Positions 45,515-56,064 of a DNA stretch of 64,000 bases are shown in pieces; positions within the stretch are counted from its first letter, which is position 1, and the number at the start of each line of letters is the position of its first letter. The DNA is taken from NCBI RefSeq assembly GCF_947500695.1, contig NZ_CANMSS010000008.1, positions 1 through 64,000 of the forward strand. The letters are read 5' to 3'. Below the pieces are notes generated by a model. It saw only the letters and a list, made by a program, of their open reading frames with translations, did not search any database and was not told where the DNA came from. The stretch is from an uncultured Pseudoteredinibacter sp. GTDB lineage: Bacteria > Pseudomonadota > Gammaproteobacteria > Pseudomonadales > Cellvibrionaceae. The position numbers and the translations under genes were made by a program.

Positions 45515-46408
45515 TTATTGCTTGGCTGCTTGCCGATGCCCTACCAAGTTCAGATCATCAGGCAGCCACAAGGGCCCCTTCTCTATTTTAGGTATGGCTA
45601 AGTGCTCGGGGTAGTGAGCCGCAACAAAATACAAACCCGATGCAGGCGCCGTAACTCCCGCTGCACAACGATCTTGAGCTAGCAGTACTTCCTGGGCCCA
45701 GCAAATAGGTTTATGACCACTACCAATCGCCATTAAGACGCCAACGATATTGCGTACCATATGGTGTAGAAACGCATTGGCACGTATCTCCATAACAATC
45801 AATCCGCCATGCAAGCGATAAAATTGAATCGCCTGCAGCTCTCGAATCGCATGGCGCGCCTGACATTGTGCCGCCCGAAATGAAGAGAAATCATGCTCGC
45901 CAAGCAAGGCCTCGGCGGCAGTTTGCATGACTTCAATATCAAGAGGAAACTTAGACCAGGTTATTTGTCCTTCGAGCAACCCTGAGGAGACAGCTTGATC
46001 CGAAATTAAATAGCGATAACTGCGCGCCTCAGCACTAAAACGGGCATGAAACTGTGCTGAAACTTGGTCCGCCCAACGAACTCGAATATCCCGACTCATC
46101 GCGGTATTAACGCCTTGCACCCAAGCTTTACTAGGGCGCAAGGCTTTACTGTCAAAGTGCACAACTTGCGCGCTGGCGTGCACACCGGCATCAGTGCGAC
46201 CGGCACAGACCAAAGAAACCTCTTCATTGGCTACTTGGCTCAGAGCATTTTGCAAGGTTTCTTGAACGGTTTGCTTATCGTGTTTTTGTAGCTGAAAACC
46301 ACGATAGCGCGCCCCATTGTATTCAATAATGGCCGCGTAACGCTGAACACCTTCTGGCAAACTTTGTCCCGGCAATATTTCACCATTTGTTTTATAGGCT
46401 CGAACCAT
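45515..46408 (-). CDS. truA: tRNA pseudouridine(38-40) synthase TruA
   Basis: 297 residues from ATG 46408 (MVRAYKTNGE); a GTG at 46462 would add 18 residues without homology. The catalytic aspartate is in VCAGRTDAGVHASAQ. Also seen are YNGARYRGFQLQ and FLHHMVRNIVGVLMAIGSG. Modifies tRNA anticodon stems at positions 38-40. Lies between fimV and trpF as in Pseudomonas. Confidence 0.95.
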   Translation of the reverse strand: MVRAYKTNGEILPGQSLPEGVQRYAAIIEYNGARYRGFQLQKHDKQTVQETLQNALSQVANEEVSLVCAGRTDAGVHASAQVVHFDSKALRPSKAWVQGVNTAMSRDIRVRWADQVSAQFHARFSAEARSYRYLISDQAVSSGLLEGQITWSKFPLDIEVMQTAAEALLGEHDFSSFRAAQCQARHAIRELQAIQFYRLHGGLIVMEIRANAFLHHMVRNIVGVLMAIGSGHKPICWAQEVLLAQDRCAAGVTAPASGLYFVAAHYPEHLAIPKIEKGPLWLPDDLNLVGHRQAAKQ

Positions 46409-46522
46409 TCTTTTGTTAAATTCTCTATCGCTTGGAAATCGCAGGCATTGTAACTGAGCCACGCTGTTGAAACAAAAAGAGTAAAAGATGCCACAGTGAT
46501 ACGATGATTAAATTCGAGCAAT

Positions 46523-46546
46523 AAAAAAGGCCCTTGTGGGCCTTTA
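46523..46546 (-). terminator. Terminator of fimV
   Basis: On the minus strand AAAGGCCC-ACAA-GGGCCTTTTTTA forms a strong hairpin with T-run, 34 nt after the fimV stop. Confidence 0.9.
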
Positions 46547-46579
46547 AGATAGTCAAATAAGGGGCTTAGCTTTAGATCA

Positions 46580-49500
46580 TCATGACATTCTGTCGATCAG
46601 TTCTTGGGCGTCTTTTTGCTGGCCATCATCACCCTCGTTGACAACTTCCTCTAGGATTTCTTTGGCACCTTCTTTATCCCCCATATCCATATAAGCGCGG
46701 GCCAGATCTAATTTAGTCGCAACTTCATCGCTGTCGGCCAAAAAGTCCAACTCATTACTGAGCTCGCTCGCCGCTTCGGCCGGCTTCTCTTCAAGCTCAC
46801 TATTGATCTCAGGGTCATCGCCCAAGGAGATATCTAGGGCCGCCAAGTCATCACCAAGATCTTCAGCACCACCGGCCAAATCACCAACAGATAAATCGGT
46901 AGCCGGTAAATCCATATCACTTGCTGCCAAGGCGTCCAGATCTTTGGCTTCTTCTCCAAAATCAGAGCTGAAATCCTCAGTATCAGATAGCTCAGTAGTC
47001 GCGTTAGAATCCAGATCCAGCTCAGTGTCTAGGTCCAGCTCTTCATTTAGATCCAGCTCTGAATCCAACTCTTTGTCGAGTTCCGCTAAATCTAGCTCAC
47101 CGTCGGCACCTAAATCGAGATCGTCTTCAGTATTTGCATCGAGCTCCAAGCTCAAATCAAAATCATCAGCCTCTGTCAAACCATCGACACCAGCAAGCTC
47201 ATCACTGACGCTAGCTGTAGCGGGCTCTTGATCAGCCTCGGTCTCATCGTGCATAGTCAGACTGCCGACCACCGTTGTGCCAAGTGCCGCAGCACCAGCC
47301 GCCGCTACCGCCGCTGTTTTCTCATCCAATTGCAGTGCTGGCTCATCAATTTCTGCCGAGGCTTCTGTGCTTTCTAAATCGGGTGTCGAGAAGTCTAAAT
47401 CAATATCATCTAAGCCAGCAGACAGCTGCTCATTATCACCCTCTAAGCTAAAGTCATCTAAAGCAGCAAGCGCATCTTCAGCACTTTCTTCCGCGCCCTC
47501 TTCCACTATGGACGCTGTATTTTCTAGCTCTTCAGATGCAGACTCTAAAGGCTCATCGAAAGCAGTCTCGAATTCAATATCAGCAAGACCATCGATCTCC
47601 TCCTCTAGAGCTGAGGCATCGAGCTCTACATCGACTTCGACTTCTGGCTCATTCAAACTAACAGCGTCACCTTCGGCGGCATCATCCAAACCTAGTGCGA
47701 GATCAAACTCGATATCCGACAGTTCATTGCTGTTTTCTTCGCCACCATCAAGGTTTAGTTCCTCTAGACCATCAATTGACCCTAGACCATCTTCCGCTTG
47801 CGCTTCTGAAGCTCCGGAATCCAAACCCTCCGAGTCAAGGCCATCTGAATCTTGATCCAAGCTAAAGTCCATGTCAGACAGATCAAATTCGTCAGCATCC
47901 GCATCTAACTGCAAGTCATCAAGGCTTTTCTCTTCGTCACTGATTTCTAAACCAAGGGCATCAAGTGCGTCACTGGCATTGTCAGGACCACCCATGCTTT
48001 CACGTAAATTGGCAATTTTAGCAAGTGTGGCATCATCAGCCGTCTTATCTAAAATATCAGCCTGCTCATCAAAGCCGGTGTAGTTCTTAGCTTCGCTATA
48101 CACTTCAAGCAACTTTAGTCGCGCAGCACTATCGTCAGACTGGGTGCTCAAATGGCCTTGTAATAACGCTTCGGCCTGATCGAATTTACCGTAGGCGATA
48201 TAGACATCGGCCTCGGACAAAACATCGCTTTCTTCTGGCTCAGCTGATACCTCTTCGCTTTGCTCCAGCTGATTATCAAAAGCAGCGGCAGCCAACTCAG
48301 GCTCTACGGCCTCCTCATCGTCGTCCTTTCGGCGACGCAACAAGGCCCATGCTGCCAGTAAAACCGCCACCAAGGCACCGCCGATATAGAGGATGTTTTC
48401 CATCAACATATCAACAATACCAGGCTCAGCTTTTGGCGTGCTTACTACGGCTGCAACTTTCTTCTTCGGGGCTGGCTTGGCTTTAGCCGGCTCTGGCTTA
48501 GCTGTTACTTCGGTTGATTCGGTATTTCGATCATCAGCTGCTTGCTCATCAGGCACTAACTCAGCCAGCTTTTCAGAATCTTGGGAAGCGCTTTCGATGC
48601 TATCTTTATAAGCATCGTTGAGCGGATCAATAACACCTTCCCCTGTCTCATCAGCAACCGTCGCACCCCCCTTCTCTGCAGCCAACTGCAAGGCACGCAT
48701 TTGCTCGCTGCTCACCTCAACCAATCGTTCCATGGTTTCGATTTGCGCTTCTAAATCCGCCAGGCGTGATTTTAGCTCATCATTCTCGCGACGCGATTTA
48801 TCTAGCTGCTCTAAGGCCTGGCTCAATTCTGCTTGGCCACTACCTGCACCTCGGCTGGCCGACCCAGCTGTTTCACTAGCGCTTGCCAAGCTCACTCGAC
48901 CACTCGCTTGTTCGGAGCTAGTATTGCGGCGATTACGACTAGATGCTGCATCAATTGGCGCACCCACATCACCATTAGCATTGCCAGACCAATCAGTATT
49001 CTGCTGAGCAACCTCAGTAATAGCCTGACGGGTTGTTAAACGAGAGATTTCAGACTCAGTTGGTATTCTTAAGACTTGTCCACGACGTAGACGGTTGATA
49101 TTGCCGTCAATAAAAGCTTCTGGGTTAAGGCGCTGAATAGCCAGCATGGTTTGCTGAATACTGGCACCGCGGCTTGGTCGTACCTGGCTAGCTATTCCCC
49201 ACAGAGTTTCGTTAGCACCTACAGGGCCGTAACTGGAAGTGGATTCAACATCATTTTGGGCAACGCTAGTACGCGGCTTTTCTGGCTCAGCAACCGGACG
49301 AGTTACTGGCTCGCTCGGTTTTGGGCGCCGTTGAACTTTATTTTGAGGTTTCGGTGCCGCAGGTTTAGCGGCTTGAACAGCTGGCGCAGCATCTTCGGTA
49401 AAAACCGGCAGATCCATCAGCAAGGTGTATTCACGTAAAATGCGCCCTGCAGGCCAGCGGGTTTCAATCAAAAAGTTTAAATAAGGCTCTTGAACTTGAC

Positions 49501-49798
49501 GGTCGCTTCGAACTCTTAGCACTGGGCCGCCAGGGGCTTTTAAATCAACGGTAAACTTTAAGCCCGTTAAAAAGTAATTACGCTCGATTCCTGCTCGCTT
49601 AAAGTCATCACTCGATGCCAACGTTGCTAGAATTTCACCTTTATCCAAATCACGAGTTTGCAGTAGTTTAATTTCTGCATCTAGAGGTTGGTTTAATGTG
49701 GAGTGTAATGTTATCTCCCCGAGGCCTAAAGCACTTAAACCCGGTGACGACATAGCTGTAACCAAACCGATAGCTACCGCCAAATTACCAAGACGCAT
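46580..49798 (-). CDS. fimV: FimV-type polar hub/pilus assembly protein
   Basis: 1072 residues. Signal peptide (1-23), FimV N-terminal domain (about 24-130; LGEITLHSTLNQPLDAEIKL), LysM-like peptidoglycan-binding module (about 190-247, ANETLWGIASQVRPSRG to LRIPT), a coiled coil (about 320-370), one TM helix (about 462-482, ILYIGGALVAVLLAAWALL) and a very acidic cytoplasmic part rich in LDLDTELDLD-like strings. It ends in the conserved FimV C-terminal TPR-like domain (about 1020-1072, TKLDLARAYMDMGDKEGAKE). In Pseudomonas FimV organises the cell pole, type IV pili and cAMP signalling. AAAGGA lies 8 nt before the ATG. Confidence 0.93.
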   Translation of the reverse strand: MRLGNLAVAIGLVTAMSSPGLSALGLGEITLHSTLNQPLDAEIKLLQTRDLDKGEILATLASSDDFKRAGIERNYFLTGLKFTVDLKAPGGPVLRVRSDRQVQEPYLNFLIETRWPAGRILREYTLLMDLPVFTEDAAPAVQAAKPAAPKPQNKVQRRPKPSEPVTRPVAEPEKPRTSVAQNDVESTSSYGPVGANETLWGIASQVRPSRGASIQQTMLAIQRLNPEAFIDGNINRLRRGQVLRIPTESEISRLTTRQAITEVAQQNTDWSGNANGDVGAPIDAASSRNRRNTSSEQASGRVSLASASETAGSASRGAGSGQAELSQALEQLDKSRRENDELKSRLADLEAQIETMERLVEVSSEQMRALQLAAEKGGATVADETGEGVIDPLNDAYKDSIESASQDSEKLAELVPDEQAADDRNTESTEVTAKPEPAKAKPAPKKKVAAVVSTPKAEPGIVDMLMENILYIGGALVAVLLAAWALLRRRKDDDEEAVEPELAAAAFDNQLEQSEEVSAEPEESDVLSEADVYIAYGKFDQAEALLQGHLSTQSDDSAARLKLLEVYSEAKNYTGFDEQADILDKTADDATLAKIANLRESMGGPDNASDALDALGLEISDEEKSLDDLQLDADADEFDLSDMDFSLDQDSDGLDSEGLDSGASEAQAEDGLGSIDGLEELNLDGGEENSNELSDIEFDLALGLDDAAEGDAVSLNEPEVEVDVELDASALEEEIDGLADIEFETAFDEPLESASEELENTASIVEEGAEESAEDALAALDDFSLEGDNEQLSAGLDDIDLDFSTPDLESTEASAEIDEPALQLDEKTAAVAAAGAAALGTTVVGSLTMHDETEADQEPATASVSDELAGVDGLTEADDFDLSLELDANTEDDLDLGADGELDLAELDKELDSELDLNEELDLDTELDLDSNATTELSDTEDFSSDFGEEAKDLDALAASDMDLPATDLSVGDLAGGAEDLGDDLAALDISLGDDPEINSELEEKPAEAASELSNELDFLADSDEVATKLDLARAYMDMGDKEGAKEILEEVVNEGDDGQQKDAQELIDRMS

Positions 49799-50289
49799 AG
49801 GATGATCCTTTAATTTTTTGCTTGGTTCGAGGAGTAAAACCCCTATCTCTCTTTGTGCTCAACGCTGTATGTCGCCTCTGTGTTAGACACCATACAAACC
49901 GTAAAAAACACAAAGCACAAATCCGCCGATCTTCAGACTTGTCGCCCAAAGTATTCAGTGGATAATGTGCCAACTCTGTAGTGAATCATGAACGCCTCTT
50001 ACAAGTCGCCCGAGTCTTTAAGCATCATTCCTATCATTTCGGCTAATCAGCTTTAGAGTTGAGCTGCATAAGCGCCCAGAGCCATTATTAAGAAATGTGA
50101 ATAAAGCCTAGAATATCTCTTCACAATTGCACGTAAGTATTCAATATAAATAGGCTTTTCGCAACTATTCGCCCAGTTTTAGGAGGCATTATTCGGGCTT
50201 TAATTGAGCGAAACCGCCTAGATTGAAAGTTTCAGATAAAAAATGAGAGGGCTATCACAGGCATACTGGGACATTGACCCAAAGAGATG
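49799..50289. other. Intergenic region upstream of fimV
   Basis: About 490 bases between the asd terminator and fimV with no credible gene on either strand. It should hold the fimV promoter. I see no known RNA motif. Confidence 0.5.
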
Positions 50290-50318
50290 AAAGGCGACCA
50301 CTCGCTGTGGCCACCTTT
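50290..50318 (-). terminator. Terminator of asd
   Basis: On the minus strand AAAGGTGGCCAC and GTGGTCGCCTTT pair over 12 bp (two G-U wobbles) around AGCGA. The following T-run is weak (CATCTCTTT). Confidence 0.65.
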
Positions 50319-50328
50319 AACTGGCGTC

Positions 50329-51444
50329 TTAAGCTTCTCGTAGAATCGCCAACATGCGGCGCAAGGGCTCTGCAGCCCCCCACAGCAGCTGATCACCTAC
50401 CGTAAAGGCCGATAAATACTGCGGCCCCATATTCATCTTGCGCAATCGACCAACCGGTACAGTCAAAGTCCCAGTAACCGCTGTTGGCGTTAAATCGCTC
50501 AAAGTTTGCTCACGGTTATTAGGCACAACCTTAGACCATTGGCTGGCCTCATCTAACATTGACTCAATATCAGCCAAAGGTACATCCTGCTTAAGCTTGA
50601 TGGTCAAAGCTTGTGAGTGACAGCGCATCGCCCCAACACGCACACATAAGCCATCGACCGGAACTGGCCTTGCATCCAAGCCTAAGATTTTATTGGTTTC
50701 TGCCTGCCCTTTCCATTCTTCACGGCTTTGGAAATTATCCAGCTGGCGATCGATATAAGGCAGCAGACTGCCAGCCAAAGGCACACCAAACTCATCTGTA
50801 GGCAAATCTTGGCTGCGCATATGCTCGGCCACTTTGCGATCAATTTCCAAAATAGCACTGGCAGGGTCGGCCAGCTCTGGAGCGACGGCGTCACGAATAC
50901 TGCCCATTTGCGCTATCAGCTCACGCATATTGCGTGCACCAGCACCGGATGCTGCTTGGTAAGTCATGGCACTCACCCATTCCACCAAGCCCGCGTTAAA
51001 CAAACCACCTAGCCCCATGAGCATTAAGCTGACGGTACAGTTACCGCCGATGTAATTTTTAACACCTTTGGCCAAGCCTTCTCGAATCACCTTATTATTC
51101 ACAGGATCCAAAACGATAATGGCATCGTCAGCCATTCGAAGACTTGAAGCGGCATCAATCCAATATCCCTGCCAACCAGTCTCACGCAATTTTCCATAAA
51201 CTGCCGAGGTATAATCTCCCCCCTGACAGGTCAACACAACATCCAGCTTACTTAAACTTTCAATGTCGTAGGCATCCCGCAATGGTTCAATATCGCGGCC
51301 AATGTCAGGGCCCGTACCACCCACATTTGAAGTCGTATAAAAAACCGGCTCTATATCTTGGCCACTAAAATCATTTTCAGCGCGCATGCGTTCCATTAAA
51401 ACGGAACCCACCATGCCGCGCCAACCTACAAAACCTACACGCAT
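50329..51444 (-). CDS. asd: Aspartate-semialdehyde dehydrogenase
   Basis: 371 residues: N-terminal NADP fold ([18 protein letters not shown]), catalytic Cys in [31 protein letters not shown] and the substrate-binding [12 protein letters not shown]. Converts aspartyl phosphate to the semialdehyde for lysine, methionine and threonine. Matches the long gammaproteobacterial form. Only one asd-like copy is present here, where Pseudomonas has two in tandem. Confidence 0.96.
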   Translation of the reverse strand: MRVGFVGWRGMVGSVLMERMRAENDFSGQDIEPVFYTTSNVGGTGPDIGRDIEPLRDAYDIESLSKLDVVLTCQGGDYTSAVYGKLRETGWQGYWIDAASSLRMADDAIIVLDPVNNKVIREGLAKGVKNYIGGNCTVSLMLMGLGGLFNAGLVEWVSAMTYQAASGAGARNMRELIAQMGSIRDAVAPELADPASAILEIDRKVAEHMRSQDLPTDEFGVPLAGSLLPYIDRQLDNFQSREEWKGQAETNKILGLDARPVPVDGLCVRVGAMRCHSQALTIKLKQDVPLADIESMLDEASQWSKVVPNNREQTLSDLTPTAVTGTLTVPVGRLRKMNMGPQYLSAFTVGDQLLWGAAEPLRRMLAILREA

Positions 51445-51723
51445 TGTTTTCTCTCTTTCACGTACTTCGACGTGCTATATGTGGTGCTATTGTGGTGCTT
51501 AAGCGGTGTTTAATAACCGCACTTAAGCTTTTAATTCTAGCCACCCTATTTACCGATCTTTTAGCCACTTTTTAACTGACTAAAAAACGGCAATGGGTGA
51601 TCTTAAATTCCTAGGAGCTTCTCTTTTTGAGTTTGCATCCTAGGTTTTTAACGAGCGTACTATTTTTTGATACGACTTGTGCTACAACTATGGCGCTCGC
51701 GGTTTTAACTTTTTAAACAAGTA

Positions 51724-52797
51724 CTAAAGAGCAGCTACTACAGCATCACCCATTTCGCTGGTACTAACCTTTTGCATGCCATCGGTATAAATGTCAGCAG
51801 TACGCAAACCTTGATCCAATACTTTAGATACAGCTTCTTCGACTTGCACGGCAGCCTCTGGCATATCCAGTGAATAGCGCAACATCATCGCTACCGACAA
51901 AATAGTCGCCAGTGGGTTAGCGATGCCCTGCCCTGCGATATCTGGCGCCGAACCATGACAAGGCTCGTACATGCCGCAACCGTTTTTATCCAAAGATGCT
52001 GAAGGCAACATACCAATAGAACCGGTTAACATTGCTGCTGCATCCGATAAAATATCACCAAACATATTACCGGTAACAATCACATCGAACTGTTTTGGCG
52101 CACGAACCAATTGCATCGCGGCGTTATCCACGTACATATGGCTTAGCTCTACATCTGGATATTCAGCTGACAAGCGATCCATCACCTCGCGCCACAATAC
52201 CGTAGCCTCAAGCACGTTAGCCTTATCAACTGAACACACTTTCTTGCCACGCTTGCGAGCCATTTCGAAAGCATTACGACCAATGCGCTCGATTTCATGC
52301 TCGGCATAAACATAGGTGTTGTAACCTTGGCGTTCACCATTCTCTAGTGTGCGGATGCCACGCGGCTGGCCAAAATAAATACCGCCAGTCAGCTCCCGTA
52401 CAATCAAAATATCCAGACCAGAAACCACTTCTGGTTTTAAGGTAGACGCTTCGGCCAACTGCGGATACAAAATAGCTGGGCGCAAATTGGCGAACAACTC
52501 TAGCTCAGAGCGAATTTTCAACAAACCTTTCTCTGGGCGAATTGCGGCGTCTATTTGATCCCATTTAGGGCCGCCAACAGCGCCTAGTAAAATCGCATCA
52601 GACTCGCGCGCCAGCGCCAAGGTTTCATCACTCAGAGGTACACCACACTCATCAATGGAGCCCCCCCCAAGCTTGCCATGGCTATACTCAATGCCTAGTG
52701 AGCCACTCTTATTTATCGCATCGAGAACTTTTTTTGCTTCGGCGACAATCTCAGGACCAATTCCGTCACCGGGTAAAATCAATACCGTTTTTGACAT
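51724..52797 (-). CDS. leuB: 3-isopropylmalate dehydrogenase
   Basis: 357 residues from ATG 52797 (GGAA 8 nt upstream; TTG 52809 rejected). [26 protein letters not shown], the Lys/Asp residues in VDKANVLEA and [20 protein letters not shown] identify the family. Oxidative decarboxylation in leucine synthesis. Follows leuD by 58 nt with a small hairpin between. Confidence 0.97.
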   Translation of the reverse strand: MSKTVLILPGDGIGPEIVAEAKKVLDAINKSGSLGIEYSHGKLGGGSIDECGVPLSDETLALARESDAILLGAVGGPKWDQIDAAIRPEKGLLKIRSELELFANLRPAILYPQLAEASTLKPEVVSGLDILIVRELTGGIYFGQPRGIRTLENGERQGYNTYVYAEHEIERIGRNAFEMARKRGKKVCSVDKANVLEATVLWREVMDRLSAEYPDVELSHMYVDNAAMQLVRAPKQFDVIVTGNMFGDILSDAAAMLTGSIGMLPSASLDKNGCGMYEPCHGSAPDIAGQGIANPLATILSVAMMLRYSLDMPEAAVQVEEAVSKVLDQGLRTADIYTDGMQKVSTSEMGDAVVAAL

Positions 52798-52822
52798 GCT
52801 AAATTCCAATTAAATATTTAGC

Positions 52823-52847
52823 GCTGCTTTCTCTTTAAGGAAGCAGC
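52823..52847. other. Small intercistronic hairpin between leuD and leuB
   Basis: GCTGCTT and AAGCAGC pair around an 11-nt loop. There is no T-run, so it is unlikely to be a full terminator; it may affect mRNA processing or relative expression. Confidence 0.4.
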
Positions 52848-52855
52848 AATTCAAC

Positions 52856-53500
52856 TTATAAATCTTGAAACAGCCAAGGCGAACTGGCGCGGCGCTGCTG
52901 TTCAAACTGTTTAATATCGTCACTATGCTGCAAGGTTAAACCTATATCATCCAAACCATTTAACAAGCAACGGCGACGGAAGGCATCAACTTCAAAGCTG
53001 TATTCACTGCCGTCTGGGCTAATTACCTTTTGCGCTTCAAGATCTACAACAATGCTATAGCCTACATTGTCATACATTTGCTGAAACAGCTGATCGACTA
53101 CTTCTTCAGGCAATACCACTGGCAACAAGCCATTCTTAAAACAGTTGTTAAAAAAGATATCGGCAAAACTTGGCGCAATAACGCAGCGAATACCAAAATC
53201 ATCAAGCGCCCAAGGAGCATGCTCACGACTTGAGCCGCAACCAAAATTCTTACGTGCCAATAATATCTGCGCACCCTGATAACGCTCTTGATTTAAGGCA
53301 AACTCTGGGTTTATTGGGCGCTGACTATTATCTTGACCTGGATAGCCCTCATCCAAATAACGCAACTCATCAAATAAGTTAGGGCCAAATCCACTGCGCT
53401 TAATGGATTTCAAAAATTGCTTAGGGATAATCAAATCCGTATCAACATTGGCGCGATCCATCGGTGCAACCAAGCCCTGCAAACGGCTAAATGCTTTCAT
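52856..53500 (-). CDS. leuD: 3-isopropylmalate dehydratase small subunit
   Basis: 214 residues. [37 protein letters not shown] and [17 protein letters not shown] are the small-subunit swivel-domain motifs. Forms the isomerase with LeuC. Begins 20 nt after leuC. Confidence 0.97.
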   Translation of the reverse strand: MKAFSRLQGLVAPMDRANVDTDLIIPKQFLKSIKRSGFGPNLFDELRYLDEGYPGQDNSQRPINPEFALNQERYQGAQILLARKNFGCGSSREHAPWALDDFGIRCVIAPSFADIFFNNCFKNGLLPVVLPEEVVDQLFQQMYDNVGYSIVVDLEAQKVISPDGSEYSFEVDAFRRRCLLNGLDDIGLTLQHSDDIKQFEQQRRASSPWLFQDL

Positions 53501-53520
53501 AATATTTTCCTTTGCTTGAC

Positions 53521-54948
53521 TTACTGCTGCATCAATTCACGTACATCAATAAAATGGCCGGCAATCGCAGCCGCCGCTGCCATCTCTGGGCCAACCAAAT
53601 GGGTGCGACCACCATAGCCTTGACGACCTTCAAAGTTTCGATTTGACGTGGAGGCACAATGTTCGCCGGCACCGAGCTTATCGGCATTCATGGCCAAGCA
53701 CATAGAACAACCCGGCTCGCGCCATTCGAGGCCCGCCTCGATAAAGATCTTATCAAGCCCTTCTTCTTCAGCTTGGGCTTTAACCAAACCTGAGCCAGGC
53801 ACAACAATAGCTTCTTTAACGTTGTCCGCTTTTTTGCGGCCTTTGACAACGGCTGCGGCGGCTCGCATATCTTCTATACGGGAATTTGTGCAAGAACCAA
53901 TAAACACTCGATCAAGTTGGATATCGGTAATCGCTTGATCGGCATTTAAGCCCATATATTCTAAGGCACGCTCGATACCTTCTTTCTTAACCGGGTCATT
54001 TTCTTTGTCCGGGTTTGGCACACTGGCCGATACCGGAAGTACCATTTCTGGCGACGTACCCCAGCTGACTTGCGGCTCAATACTAGCACCATCGATTTCT
54101 ACTACCGCATCAAAATGAGCATCCGCATCTGAGTGCAGATCTCGCCACTGCGCTTCAGCTAGATCCCACTGATCGCCAGCGGGGGCATATGGGCGCCCTT
54201 TCACATAATCCAAAGTCGTTTGGTCCACAGCAACCATGCCTACTCGAGCACCGGCTTCAATAGCCATATTGCACACAGTCATACGGCCTTCCATGGACAT
54301 ATCTCGAAATACCTGACCACCGAACTCAATAGCGAAACCCGTTCCACCTGCAGTGCCGATTTGGCCAATAATGGCTAACACCACATCTTTCGGGCTAACG
54401 CCCGGGCCAAGCTCGCCATCGACCTTAACCAGCATGTTCTTCATTTTCTTGGCAACCAAACACTGGCTTGCGAACACATGCTCAACCTCTGAGGTACCAA
54501 TACCGTGCGCTAAGGCCCCTAAGGCACCATTGGTAGAAGTATGGGAATCACCACAAACAATGGTCATACCCGGCAAGCAAGCGCCACTCTCAGGGCCAAT
54601 GACATGCACAATGCCTTGACGCTGATCGTTAATTTTGAATTCTCGTACGCCGAAATCAGCACAGTTATCATCAAGCGTTTGCACCTGGATACGGGCGACA
54701 TCGTCTTTAATGCCTGCGACACCCGCACTGCGCTCTGCAGAAGTGGTCGGGACATTGTGATCTGGCGTGGCAATAACAGAGTTAACCCGCCAAAGATCGC
54801 GCTCCGCAAGACGCAGACCTTCAAAGGCCTGGGGTGAAGTCACCTCATGAATCACGTGGCGATCAATATAAATCAGGGCCGAACCATCATCGCGCTCTTT
54901 AACGAAGTGGCTATCCCAGAGCTTGTCATACAAGGTCTTGGCGGACAT
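53521..54948 (-). CDS. leuC: 3-isopropylmalate dehydratase large subunit
   Basis: 475 residues from ATG 54948 (GAGA upstream; ATG 54963 has no ribosome site). Aconitase family: [20 protein letters not shown], 4Fe-4S ligands in FIGSCTNSR and GCSMC, and [13 protein letters not shown]. Isomerises isopropylmalate in leucine synthesis. First gene of leuCDB, divergent from a LysR gene that probably regulates it. Confidence 0.97.
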   Translation of the reverse strand: MSAKTLYDKLWDSHFVKERDDGSALIYIDRHVIHEVTSPQAFEGLRLAERDLWRVNSVIATPDHNVPTTSAERSAGVAGIKDDVARIQVQTLDDNCADFGVREFKINDQRQGIVHVIGPESGACLPGMTIVCGDSHTSTNGALGALAHGIGTSEVEHVFASQCLVAKKMKNMLVKVDGELGPGVSPKDVVLAIIGQIGTAGGTGFAIEFGGQVFRDMSMEGRMTVCNMAIEAGARVGMVAVDQTTLDYVKGRPYAPAGDQWDLAEAQWRDLHSDADAHFDAVVEIDGASIEPQVSWGTSPEMVLPVSASVPNPDKENDPVKKEGIERALEYMGLNADQAITDIQLDRVFIGSCTNSRIEDMRAAAAVVKGRKKADNVKEAIVVPGSGLVKAQAEEEGLDKIFIEAGLEWREPGCSMCLAMNADKLGAGEHCASTSNRNFEGRQGYGGRTHLVGPEMAAAAAIAGHFIDVRELMQQ

Positions 54949-55129
54949 ATTCTTGTCTCTCATTGCAACAGCCTGCTAGGCAAGGCTGTTTAGGTCTACT
55001 TATCAGGTCTTTGTGTTTCACCAACCATACAGCTGCATGGGAAGTAAAGTCCCAGCTTTTTACAGGGTATGCATTGCATTCTATGCCCCCAAAATGTATA
55101 AATCCAATTTATATTTTTCATACATTCGA

Positions 55130-55142
55130 TTCCATTTTGGAA
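55130..55142. promoter_or_regulatory. Candidate LysR-type operator between leuC and the LysR gene
   Basis: TTCCATTTTGGAA is a 13-bp dyad fitting the T-N11-A pattern of LysR-type regulators; with flanking bases ATTCCA and TGGAAT mirror each other. It lies 50 nt before the LysR start and about 180 nt before leuC. Confidence 0.5.
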
Positions 55143-55191
55143 TTCGAATAAATCTTATTCACCCTTTGAGTGAGCACTGGAAATAAGGACT

Positions 55192-56064
55192 ATGGACACA
55201 CAATCACTGAATGCTTTTTGTGCGGTTGCTGAATTGCGCTCTTTTTCAGCCGCAGCACAAAAACTTCATTTGACCCAGCCCGCGGTTAGCAAACGTATTT
55301 CCAGCTTGGAAGAGCAGCTCGACTGTAAATTATTCGACCGAATTGGCCGCACTGTCGATCTGACTGAAGCCGGGAGAACCCTGCTACCACGAGCCAATAA
55401 AATACTGATGGAAGTTGAGGAGACCCGACGCCTAATCAGTGACAAAAGCGGCGAGATCAGTGGCACGCTCAATATGGCCACCAGTCACCATATCGGCCTA
55501 CACCGGCTGCCACCGGTATTACGTCAGTTTTCCCAACAGTACCCCAAAGTAAAACTGGCTATAGACTTTATCGATTCAGAAAAAGCTACTGATAAAATTC
55601 TGCACGGACAATTGGAACTTGCGGTAGTAACCCTTGCACCGCAGAAGCACGAGAAGATGATTGCGGAACATATCTGGCACGACCCATTGATCTGCGTAGT
55701 TGCCAAAGAACACCCGCTCAACAACGGTAAAGCCATCGAGCTAAAAACTCTTAGTGAACATCCAGCTATATTGCCTGACTTGAGCACTTTCACCGGGCAA
55801 ATTTTAAAGCGACAATTCGATCAGTTTCATTTACCGCTTGATGTCAGCATGGCTACCAACTATTTAGAAACCATCAAAATGATGGTTTCAATTGGTCTTG
55901 GTTGGAGTGTATTGCCCGAAAGTTTGATTGATGGTCCCCTGACATCTATTGAAGTACCTCAGCTTGAAGTCAGCCGAGAGCTCGGCTGCATTTACCATCA
56001 GGGGCGCAGCCTATCTAAAGCCGCACAGGCGTTTATTCAGGCTTTGCAGCGCTCGGAAGACTGA
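55192..56064 (+). CDS. LysR family regulator divergent from leuCDB
   Basis: 290 residues. The N-terminal winged HTH is MDTQSLNAFCAVAELRSFSA, then AAQKLHLTQPAVSKRISSLE; the rest is a substrate-binding domain. The divergent position to leuC matches the arrangement in Pseudomonas and suggests control of leucine synthesis by a pathway intermediate; this is inference. AAGGA precedes ATG. Its 3' end overlaps the convergent gene by 32 nt. Confidence 0.9.
   Translation: MDTQSLNAFCAVAELRSFSAAAQKLHLTQPAVSKRISSLEEQLDCKLFDRIGRTVDLTEAGRTLLPRANKILMEVEETRRLISDKSGEISGTLNMATSHHIGLHRLPPVLRQFSQQYPKVKLAIDFIDSEKATDKILHGQLELAVVTLAPQKHEKMIAEHIWHDPLICVVAKEHPLNNGKAIELKTLSEHPAILPDLSTFTGQILKRQFDQFHLPLDVSMATNYLETIKMMVSIGLGWSVLPESLIDGPLTSIEVPQLEVSRELGCIYHQGRSLSKAAQAFIQALQRSED

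Noticed and set aside
47277..49007. Long serine-rich open frames opposite fimV
   Set aside because: They mirror the Glu/Asp/Leu-rich codons of fimV on the other strand, have no ribosome sites and no recognisable fold.
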